Origin: Cymbomonas tetramitiformis
Taxonomy: Eukaryota > Chlorophyta > Pyramimonadophyceae > Pyramimonadales > Pyramimonadaceae
NCBI GenBank assembly: GCA_001247695.2
Contig: LGRX02030429.1
Span: forward strand, 1 to 20,839
Reading direction: 5' to 3'
Length of the DNA: 20,839 bases
Under the pieces are notes generated by a model. It ran no database searches and was not told the origin of the DNA. It worked only from the letters and a program-made list of their open reading frames with translations. Below are positions 1 to 8,113 of the stretch, one piece after another (the first letter of the stretch is position 1; each line of letters opens with the position of its first letter). The position numbers and the translations under genes were made by a program.

Positions 1-113
1 CACAAGAACCGTCCAGCATCCTAGATTCCGAACGGATCTTACTTCCAACCCGTTCTAATTTAAGCAGAATTGCCTGCACACTCGGTATCGTGGTCAGGAA
101 CTCGTAGAATTGC
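1..113. other. Left edge, no gene seen
   Basis: I see no reading frame with coding character, no splice-bounded exon and no RNA gene here. The stretch leads directly into the 23-bp tandem repeat. Confidence 0.5.
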
Positions 114-274
114 GTATCTTGTTCAACGAAACCCCCGTACCTGGTTCACTGAAAGCCCCGTATCTGGTTCAACGATAGCCACGTATCTGGTTCAACGAAA
201 GCCCTGTATTTAGTTCAATGAAAGCCCCGCATCTGGCTCAATGAAAGCCCCGTATCTACTTCAATGAAAGCCCC
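114..274. repeat. 23-bp tandem repeat, seven units
   Basis: Seven consecutive 23-bp units start at 114, 137, 160, 183, 206, 229 and 252, with an eighth decaying after 275. The consensus begins GTATCTGGTTCAACGAAAG and ends CCCC. Units differ by a few substitutions and no indels. The period is not a multiple of three, so it cannot be a protein repeat in one frame. There are no unique spacers, so it is a minisatellite and not a CRISPR array. No function can be read from it. Confidence 0.9.
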
Positions 275-759
275 GTAATCTTGCTTGCGCAAAAACAGTT
301 GTTCCCGAACACTTATTACGTAGAATGTATATGGAAACTTATGTTGTGTTAATGCCCCGTGTGATAAATGTGATAAATACCCCGGTTTTGACCGTAGCTT
401 AGGAGACGTGGAAGCGTGGTACGTTTTTTCAACTCTGAAGAAGCGAAAGATTTGATATCGAAAAAACGCAAGAGTTTCACACACAACTGTATAAGGGAGC
501 GGAACGCAAGGGCAACGCACCTTTCATTTTTATGGAGAATCTTTTACCGTGTCCTCTTTCTTGAATAGAGGACAATAAAAGGCATGCCATCAGTGTGTTC
601 TATATAAACACGCCCACCTTTATCGCACGCAAGACACATTTTTGTGTAGTGTGTTGGAGGCTTTCTCATGTTTGCAAAAAAATAAAAGCGACTGGTCATA
701 GACGGCCATATTTGAATACGATATTGGATGTGTCTCAAGCATGTGCGTGCCATATATTC
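275..759. other. Non-coding stretch
   Basis: The frames that stay open here lack coding character and overlap one another on both strands. I find no splice-bounded exon and no RNA gene. The stretch ends at the first copy of the ~70-bp repeat. Confidence 0.45.
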
Positions 760-830
760 TATTCCCGAAAAACATCAAAAAATTTACATTCCCCATTTTG
801 GGTTAATCTATTCCTGAATAATAGTTTTTC
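760..830 (+). repeat. ~70-bp TATTCCC repeat, copy A
   Basis: This 71-bp copy begins TATTCCCG, has TTCCCCATTTT in the middle and ends with TATTCCTGAATAATAG plus a short T run. It aligns without gaps to the reverse complement of copy B (1227-1297) at about three quarters identity by my hand count, with the first 8 bp and the central 11 bp identical. It is the left arm of the inverted pair that encloses the coding fragment at 833-1224. Confidence 0.8.
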
Positions 831-832
831 GC

Positions 833-1224
833 ACCGGGAGCGGAGAAGCCGAACGGAAGTACGGCGGACGGGAGCCGAAGTATCGGTTCGCGGCGAAGCC
901 GCTGATCGAGAGGGGGAACTTCTCGCAGACCGACTACAACAAGGTGGCGCTCCACAAGGAATCGGGTAAGTTTATACCCAAGTGCTTGAACCGGGATTGC
1001 GCTACGGAGGCGCGCGGCACCTTTCGTCACCGTGACTAACGGGGGCTCGGGCGCGAGCATGTCATCTCGTTCCCGAGGACGTCGAGTGCGACGTGCTGGC
1101 TGGGCATTTCCAACTGGCGTTGGATTTGCGGGATGGGGACAGGTTCTCCGCGCTGTGTTTTGTGCACGGCGAGCCGGAGATGTTCTCCGCGCGCGTTATC
1201 CGCGTGCTCGTTCGGCACTGCTGA
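833..1224 (+). pseudogene. Two-exon gene fragment, unknown protein
   Basis: Two GC-rich pieces splice cleanly. The first exon is 833-965 or starts a little later. The intron is 966-1057 (92 bp, donor GTAAGT, branch-like TGACTAAC at 1033-1040, acceptor GCGAG). The second exon is 1058-1224, ending in TGA. Phases match (1 then 2 bases) and give about 99 residues. Readable stretches are ERKYGGREPKYRFAAKPL, then a C-terminus with AGHFQLALDLRDGDRFSA and CFVHGEPEMFSARVIRVL. Codons in this frame are purine-first and rich in Asp, Glu and Arg. I do not recognise the family. No start codon or upstream exon is visible: the coding sequence begins within 3 bp of repeat copy A, and the stop lies 2 bp before copy B. 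I therefore call it a captured or broken 3' end of a gene. It could instead be the true end of a gene whose upstream exons lie further left, with an acceptor near 838. Confidence 0.55.
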
Positions 1225-1226
1225 GG

Positions 1227-1297
1227 GGAAAGCTACTATTCGGGAATATAAAAAGGGAAAATGGGGAATAGAAAATCTATGGCATTTTCCGGGAATA
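1227..1297 (-). repeat. ~70-bp TATTCCC repeat, copy B (inverted)
   Basis: On the minus strand this reads TATTCCCGGAAAATGCC, then TTCCCCATTTT, then TATTCCCGAATAGTAG. It is inverted relative to copies A and C. With copy A it delimits a 538-bp unit (760-1297). No convincing target-site duplication is visible outside the arms. Confidence 0.8.
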
Positions 1298-2053
1298 CTT
1301 TTTTGACACATGCAGCAGATGCATGCAATATCGTCTTCCCATAAATCCCCCCCCCCACATTTTGAACAGTTGCTTGCTCTTTTGCTAAGTAGTTAGCAAC
1401 ATTTTTGCGAACTATCGTGAGCTACCGCCAACGGGAACGCCAATACTACAAGCGGTGTTGGGCTTGGGTAATTTAAAACCCAAACCCAAAAGGCACCATG
1501 CCAGCACGCGACCGTTTTTAATTTCCTCAACGGGTTTTCATATAATTTTGAGGGTGCACTGGTATTGCTATGGACAATATCACTGTCAAGTTTCGTGAGA
1601 CAATTCTCAGGAAAACCCCTATCATGCAAAGCCACAAGTGGTTGAAACCAACTCACACCGCACCAACTTAGCATGCAGTCGCGACTGAATGCTAAGCTGA
1701 TGCGGTTGCGGATGAGGCCAGTCGATAGCTCAAACGAAAGGCATTCACCTAATGAATACAAACGCTTGAGAATCGAATGGTGGAAAGTCATGCTTCCGAT
1801 GCAATTAATTGTTTAGAAGAAGGGGGTGTGCCAGACGCAAAATATTGCACACGCTGAACGCATAATTCCACACCTTACCAAAAGACACTGAATCCGATCG
1901 GTTTTTGGTAGCTTTTGGACTCACGTCAGGCACTCCACTTTGAAAACCAAAACGACATCGACATCCGAAACGGAATACTGAGTGATGTAGTGTACGCGGT
2001 ACCATCGTACCGTCGCGTGGCTGCAAACGATAGATGGCATGTGACATCAAATA
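1298..2053. other. Non-coding stretch between repeat copies
   Basis: About 750 bp without a gene I can support. It contains a run of ten C at 1347-1356. Open frames on the minus strand (for example 1393-1791) are made of composition-driven residues and show no domain or splice logic. The neighbouring ~70-bp repeats suggest this is transposon-derived or intergenic DNA. Confidence 0.5.
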
Positions 2054-2117
2054 TATTCCCGAAACATGCCACAGAATTTATATTCCCCATTTCCCTTTTT
2101 TCTATTCCCGAAAAAAT
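2054..2117 (+). repeat. ~70-bp TATTCCC repeat, copy C
   Basis: Third copy, direct orientation relative to copy A. It starts TATTCCCGAAACATGCCA, shares TATTCCCCATTT and ends with TATTCCCGAAAAA. It matches reverse-complemented copy B more closely than copy A in the variable segment. It is followed at once by a GC-rich segment (2118-2390), the same arrangement seen to the right of copy A. Confidence 0.75.
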
Positions 2118-2390
2118 ACCATGGAGCGGCCGGCGCCGAACCTTCTCTCCGCGCGTACGTGCCGTACTGCCAACCGGCGGAACGACAAAGCGATTCCAGA
2201 ATGCCAAACGCTATCTTTCGTTGTGTCACACTTGTGACACTGACCGCCATATGTCATTCGCGTGGAGTCGTGGCACGAAAGCTTGTAATAAAACACGTCG
2301 TGGAGTGTGGCACGGAACGTGCGGAGTTTTCGCCCTTTTTCCACAGCAGCGTACCGGGAGGGATAACTCATCCTGAAAGTCTTTCAGAAT
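2118..2390. other. GC-rich segment next to repeat copy C
   Basis: This block changes abruptly from the AT-rich repeat to GC-rich sequence, and several frames stay open on both strands. A plus-strand frame runs from 2066 to 2392 and a short one begins at the ATG at 2121. Neither has a motif I recognise. It may be another gene fragment attached to the repeat family, but the sequence alone does not decide frame or strand. Confidence 0.35.
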
Positions 2391-2465
2391 GAGGCTGGGT
2401 TTCGTGCATCGAACTCGAAGACCTTTTCGCGTATGCCCATGGAAAAACTGTATATCGCGCTGGAG
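2388..2465 (+). other. Candidate orphan exon
   Basis: A 78-bp segment lies between an acceptor-like CTTTCAG and a donor-like GTACGT and is open in phase 0 for 26 codons, including SRMPMEKLYIALE. It has no partner exon I can join: the preceding open frame ends in a different phase and nothing downstream matches. It could be chance. Expression data or a homologue would be needed to accept it. Confidence 0.22.
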
Positions 2466-3646
2466 GTACGTCGTTCAATATCTAACATTTGATACGCGTA
2501 GGTAAGAATTTGTATATTATATAGTGATGTATTATTTACCAAACTTGATTACTCTAACGGCTCAGTTCACGGTTCCCTATAGCACGGACTCGGTTCTTTT
2601 GAATATAAACTTTCTACGAACATGCCAAAGCATTCTACGTGCATATGCGTATTGACACACTCACAACCCCAGTCGCTGAAAGTTAAAGGATCCTCGCCGT
2701 TCGAACTCATATCGTCAAGGCGTACTCTTCGACTTCTGCACGGGGAAGGATGTGTCTACCTGCATATATTGGGGAATAATACAGTAGGAGATGAGATCAG
2801 AATGCCGAATGCCGACTCGAGTAGAGATTAAGCTGGAATCATCAGAAATGTTTGAAATAACAACTGATGCATATGCAACCGAAGTGGACTGAGTCAGTGT
2901 TTATGTAGCCGGCAAAGACGTTGTCGGCTCAGTCTAGTTCCTAATATAATTCAAGCAACACGCGCAACGAATTCCGTTTAAGCATGATACTGAAGTATTA
3001 ATGCAATCCAGTGCAAAACCAACGCGTTAGCAAACCTGTTTATTACCGGATATCTCTGCTCGTATATCGTCTCTATATCTGCCTTGGTTATCTACCTCGT
3101 GTTCGTGTTTGTAATCGTAACCGCAATCTTACACGTATTGCAACATGAATCGCGCCCTGGATCATGAACCATTTGAGCATGTGTCTTGTGGCCAAAATGC
3201 CCTAGCGTTTTCTCTACCAATCGCCAGTTGTTCTCAACATTCTGGGACATACGGTGGGTGTACTCATGTATACCATACTGGCAATCGTTCCAAATAACGA
3301 TAGACTTCGTTCGGTGACCGATTTGATGCAGAGGTACTTTGCTTTCACGCGTATATCATATGTTTACAGATCATCAGGTTTGATCGCAATGAGCTTGCAT
3401 ATTTTCAAAACAAAGGTAGTCAACTCGCAATCTAAATATCGTCTGCAAGGTCAATGTCCGAAAGCAAACCTGTCATAGTACTATCTTGCATTTTAAATCA
3501 TCGATTAATGCCAATAAACAGCTTCTCAGCCTTGTGCAAAGATAAAACAAGACAGCTATTGCTCCTCCTTCGAGACCTTACATATATGTATTGGCAGAAG
3601 CATAAAGTGTTACCAACAGTCTCCTGACATGGGAATTCATTTAATT
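2466..3646. other. Intergenic stretch downstream of NAXD
   Basis: About 1.2 kb of AT-richer sequence beyond the 3' end of NAXD. The 3206-3418 frame is open on the plus strand (hydrophobic stretch VGVLMYTILAIV) and ends at a GTAGTC, but it has no ATG, no domain I recognise and no partner exon. I see no RNA gene or clear repeat. Confidence 0.45.
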
Positions 3647-6600
3647 TTAAAGCTGAGAACCCAATTGACAAGGATGCATGGACTCCATACACTCGCCCAA
3701 ATGAGGGATGAGATCGCTTGCAAGCATAGAACGGCGTTTTTCAGCGAAGGTTACACTTGCAACCTCTCGTAACAGGCAGCAACCTCCATATGCTGCAACC
3801 ATGCCAAAGCACGCCCCTTCGCAAGTATCCATTGGTAATTTCCCTTCGGCCTCTGCTTTTACTGCCCATGCCATGAACACAGCGATGCTCCCTGCAAAGC
3901 CACGGATGCGCGTGTCCTCATTACAGGAAGCGACGGCCCCTTATGCTTATGCAACCACATTTCATGGTCGTCATGCTCTCTCTCTCTCTCTGGAGATATG
4001 TCAGGTGCACGGATCATGCTCAGGTGGTATCTGATAGCCATACCTGCAAGAACATCGCCTTGGCCGCCGCACCTGCATCCAGCCGGTGCCGGTGCAAGTC
4101 GTTAGCACACAACATTGAGCTAAATTGATTGCCATCCATGCCTGCACTTGTTTAGCTGGGGGCAATGCTTCTGCCACGCTGGCGCACCTCCCGCAGACAA
4201 CTCCCAACAAATTTGGTACAGGGGGTAAAGGCGCAGTCTGAGGAGAAAGTGAGCTGCATATGAGCCGACAGGTTGTTCTCGCACTAGTTGAAAGAAGAGA
4301 AGGACAAAAAAATATCCATAGACACAGAATACTAAGTGTAGGTTCATGATCTCACCGACGCAAGGACCCTCCTCCTGAAACGCATACAGATGTTTTTCCA
4401 TTGCTTATGAGGTCTTCGCCGCCCTTCTTCAAGATGGTCAAACCTCCCAGCGCCTGTAAATGTGTCCTCAACCACTCTAGATAGATCTTGATGCTTGAAA
4501 CTTTGGCACGTGCTATGAACACGCTATATATGCAAAATATGCCACGGCAGCTCAAAGGGGGAAAAGCTATGTAATGCCCGTCTTCCAATGGTCAAGGGTC
4601 ACCATTGCATCCAGTGCACATCCAGGCAAGCAGAGGATAAATGTGCTGGTCCATCGATTCATTCTAACAGGTTACAGACTCGTTTCCCCAGGGCGAACAA
4701 ATGACCTCCGCTATGTAACCGTAGTGGAATAACAGGAACGAGTTCATGATACACAACATCTCAGGAGTGTACGAGACAACAGAAGAGAGGGGAGGAGTGC
4801 AAGGCACGCGGCGAGCATCCGGAGGTAGCGAAGGGCTCAGTTACGGCTCCTATCGATTACCCCTATTTCTTAGCAGCAACACCTGTGAGAGCAGAGCGAG
4901 CTTGGCTTCCTCCGTCACGGCGGATGCAAATTCAGACTCCACACCTAACGCTTTGGGCAGCCGGTGGTACTCGTTGACGTTGGGAGTTAGGATGGCAAGC
5001 TACACGCATTCCTTACCCCAAAAGTCACAGTGGGCACAAGGGTCGATGCAAACCGCAGAAAACACATTGAAACACTGGAAGGAATCTGAAACGATCTGTA
5101 GACACCGTTGTGAATGGAGTTGTCCAGGTTAGGATTACTGGGAACCCAACTCGTGCAGTTCAGCAGTTCAGCAAACAGTTTTATTTTCGAACGTGTGGCT
5201 GGCAATCATGCTTGTCATACCCAAGGCTCCAACTTTGCCCGTGCCCTGTTCACGCTGCGATTTTGTACGACGGTTGACTATGCTATACGTGTATACAGTC
5301 CAGTTTCACCAAGGTGAAATCGCAATGCTTTGGAGGCCGGTTGATCACCAAGGTCAAACGAAAGAGACCCATCCGTGCTGCAAAAGTCGCTGGAAGAGTC
5401 CCAGAAAGAAGACGAGAGGGAGCGAAATGTGCTTCGAACAACACAGGAACAGTCCCTACCTGAATTCACCAGCTTGTCCTAATGTTGGCATGGAATTTCT
5501 GTCGGAATTAAGAATACCACAAAGGATCGCGAAGAGGAAGGAAGGAGGTAAGACATTTACCGGATAATCTCTGATGAGGTCGGGGTTGCGATTCACCAAG
5601 AAAAGTCCATCCGCATCGATCACAAGAGGCAAATTCAAACGCTTGGCTCGCCTGTAGTCAGCCGTCCAGAACAAACCTGAGGCTTCCTCAAGCCTAGCGA
5701 GCACTGAGGTTGCACCCAACAAGCTTTCGGCGATCTCATTTCAAGAACGCAGTTCTGGAAAAGATAATTAAGGCTCGTGTCAGCGGAATACAAGATAGTA
5801 GGCGAGTCAAAAACAAAAGAACTATCTTTGAGGATACGGACCGGATTATTTCTTCAACAGAATCCAGAAGAAGAGGGTCTCGACCCAAGCCTGCAGTCGG
5901 GCGACGGAAAGACGAGCGCTCAACATGAAGCCTCTGATAATCTATGTGCCTCCAGGCTCAATATCATAATCACCGTTGATCGTCTATAAACCGTGTGCCC
6001 AGATATCGGCAGCTTAGTCTCGCATACCACAAGAACATTCAGATGATGACAGCAGCTAAGGCTTTCTTGAACTACAAAGTCTCACGTGAGTGACTTGTGC
6101 AGGGTTTGAAGGCGAACACATCCTGGAATCAGTTAGGGAGAGCGCTAGCATTCCTGAACTCTGGAGGCGCTTTTCACCGAAAGGATAACACTCATAACGA
6201 CTTCAAGTCTGCCTTGCTCACTTTATATGCAAAATGACAGAACCACGAAGTACAAAAGATGCACAGTTCTGAAATCATGGAGGCGTGCAAGAGTCGCGAA
6301 GAGTTTTGCACCTGGTCCAACAACTAGACAGTCGAGACGGGAGAGCCATTTCTCGACAGCAGCAACTGCTGCTTCCTGTCATAGTCGAGAGCCAATCAAG
6401 ACCTTAGATACGCCTAAATATTCTCGTTCCCTATTTCGAGTACAACCCTGACTTACCTGAGAGGGAACATACGTGTCCTCGCTATCCTCGGGTAGGTACG
6501 GGTGGACGATCAGCTCGGGACTATAGCCCTGCGGGAGGCACATCAGTAATCCCTCACCACGCTGAAGGAGCCATACGGCAGCAAAATGCGAAGGCTATCG

Positions 6601-7425
6601 TGTTAATATGGCCAGGACCGCGTGCATATAAAGAAGGTGCAGCGAGGTTAGGCGTGCTACCTTGATAACGGGGCCAGCACCACGTGAACAGAATACGTGG
6701 GCAAGGTCAGCACCCACTCTTAATGCTGCTTACAGCACGCCCATACTCAAGTCACTCACGGCAATAACTTGGGCTTATCTTGTTCTTTGAGAGTCCAAGC
6801 AGTTTCATTGGAGGGATTCCGGACTGTTCATAGGAAACTTTTGGACATCGATACCTGAGATGGCAGCAAAGTACGGAGCGCCTGTATATTCCTGTACAGC
6901 CGCCACACAGCGGCAGCGAGTTCAAGTGGCGCATAAACTCGAGGACGAGTGTCGACAATTGCGCACGAGTATGAACCGACGCGCGCACACACAAACAAAG
7001 CCACGCAACCTTTATAATATACAGAGAGAAAAAGTGGCGGTACGAAAACTGGAAGATTGGCTGTCATAACTATGGTGGATAATTGTCGTAATTGAGATCG
7101 AGTGCGTTATCCCGAGTCTTGCTAAATAAACAGAAGGGGGCTAGACCTGACAACCACCGACAACTCCAATTTTTCCAGCTTGTCCCTTGTATTTGGTAGG
7201 ATCGAGTTTCGGCACAACTGCTCTTACTCTTTCGTTCCAAACTTCATTGTTTGCTTCCATTGCTGTAACCAGGAAATTATTTGAAGTTGAAAGTCTGCGA
7301 ATGTGGAATATATTACTGCTTGGAATCAAACGAGCTGGGGACGCGCGTAGGGTACAGCTTTGGAAAGTATGGTATTGAACACCCGTGCGGACGATGGTAA
7401 GAATGGGAGTCACAGAGGTCCTCAT
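3647..7425 (-). CDS. NAXD: ATP-dependent (S)-NAD(P)H-hydrate dehydratase
   Basis: Repairs NADHX/NADPHX, the hydrated forms of NAD(P)H, by ATP-driven dehydration; it works with the epimerase NAXE, not seen here. Exons on the minus strand, in order: 7425-7147, 6891-6855, 6725-6661, 6528-6457, 6375-6312, 5890-5842, 5651-5561, 4999-4883, 4453-4356, 4072-4044, 3891-3647. All introns are GT-AG and the total is 1146 nt, 381 aa plus TAA. Motifs in family order: VVGGCQEYTGAPYFAA (from residue 88), GADLAHVFC, YSPELIVHP, VVGPGLGRD (about 169-177), PLVIDADGLFLV (about 197-208), ILTPNVNEY, LTILKKGGEDLIS, and CGGQGDVLAGS (292-302), whose Asp297 is the expected catalytic base; the C-terminal helix carries KRRSMLASDLI. 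The first Met has an in-frame stop at 7441-7443 upstream. Residues 1-48 are Arg/Ser/Thr-rich without acids and end in RRLSTS, a likely mitochondrial presequence; Met56 could give a cytosolic form. Confidence 0.95.
3975..3993. repeat. (CT)n microsatellite in NAXD intron 10
   Basis: A run of CT dinucleotides lies in the last intron of NAXD (3892-4043). On the transcribed minus strand it is a GA-rich purine tract about 50 bases after the 5' splice site of the 29-nt exon 10. Purine tracts of this kind can act as splicing enhancers, but that role here is inference. Confidence 0.7.
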
Positions 7426-7594
7426 AAACCTGTTACTCTGTTATCAGCAGGGTTTTCAACTGACTACGGAACCGTTAATGTTTGATGTTTCGTTCGGAGG
7501 AGACAATGATGCTGCTGCTTGATGGCCGTCTCGTATGCCGGTATCAAAATAGGATTCCTCTGCTGAAGCAGCTCTGGAGCCCTTACCTTAGCGC

Positions 7595-7619
7595 TTTCGG
7601 TTTGCTTTACAAACCGAAA
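7595..7619. repeat. Inverted repeat in the divergent promoter
   Basis: Arms TTTCGGTTT (7595-7603) and AAACCGAAA (7611-7619) are perfectly complementary around a 7-base loop. The motif resembles the CTTTCGTTTGG direct repeat at 7956-7977, so it may be a dyad binding site for a regulator acting on both genes. That function is inference. Confidence 0.6.
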
Positions 7620-7955
7620 CGAAAGCACCAAATAATTGAACCCTATAAAATGCTAGACGTAGAAGCAAAAACATGAGCTACATTCTTATTGATAATTTGA
7701 TATTCATAAGATAAAGATTTAGATATTGGATATTGTTATTCTGAGTTTCTGACCGATCGCTGATGATTCATGATTATGATAGGGTTAAGAGTTAATAGGG
7801 TCTAGGGGAGCTAGGGTGCAACCCGAGAACTTGACTTGAATTGCTCGCTTGATGGGTTCCATACCGTCAGATCTCAAATCCGATTTGATATTTGTGGCTT
7901 AAGTACATCGGTTAGGTGATGCGTGCATCCTCCCCAACGCAAGCGCATTCGCTTG

Positions 7956-7977
7956 CTTTCGTTTGGCTTTCGTTTGG
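7956..7977 (+). repeat. Tandem CTTTCGTTTGG pair
   Basis: Two exact 11-bp copies lie head to tail about 140 bp before the ACSL start codon. They share the TTTCG-TTT core with the hairpin at 7595-7619. Confidence 0.7.
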
Positions 7978-8113
7978 CGAGGGGAGGGTGAAAAGAGAAC
8001 CCAGCGCAGGTACCCGCTACGGAGTCAGGTCCACCCCTCGGAAAGTGGGAAAAACTTGCTTCAACAGTCAAAAGTGTAAGATTTCGAAGTTGATAAACTC
8101 ATAGAAAACGAAG

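Larger units (their letters stand above)
7426..8113. promoter_or_regulatory. Divergent NAXD / ACSL intergenic region
   Basis: The 688 bp between the two start codons must hold the 5' leaders and promoters of both genes, unless 5' UTR introns place them elsewhere. Visible elements are a TATAAA at 7644-7649 on the plus strand, a 9-bp perfect hairpin at 7595-7619, and a tandem CTTTCGTTTGG pair at 7956-7977. The TATA-like box is about 465 bp before the ACSL ATG, so it is only a candidate. In-frame stops precede both ATGs (7441-7443 on the minus strand, 8102-8104 on the plus strand), which supports both starts. Confidence 0.55.

Noticed and set aside
114..274. CRISPR array
   Set aside because: Units are contiguous 23-bp repeats with no unique spacers, in a eukaryotic context.
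1036..1311. Minus-strand ORF opposite the gene fragment
   Set aside because: Plus-strand codons are purine-first and a phase-consistent intron exists on plus; the minus frame is the usual antisense shadow and runs into the repeat arm.
2701..2715. GTTCGAACTC, resembling a tRNA T-loop
   Set aside because: No acceptor stem, D-arm or anticodon arm can be folded around it.
3254..3478. ORF with a hydrophobic stretch (VLMYTILAIV)
   Set aside because: It lacks an ATG at its start, has no domain and no partner exon; left as intergenic.
5652..5722. Upstream extension of NAXD exon 7 (LEEASGLFWTADY)
   Set aside because: The extra residues have no counterpart in the family. The donor at 5841 and acceptor at 5652 give the exact expected spacing between the GRD and IDADG motifs.
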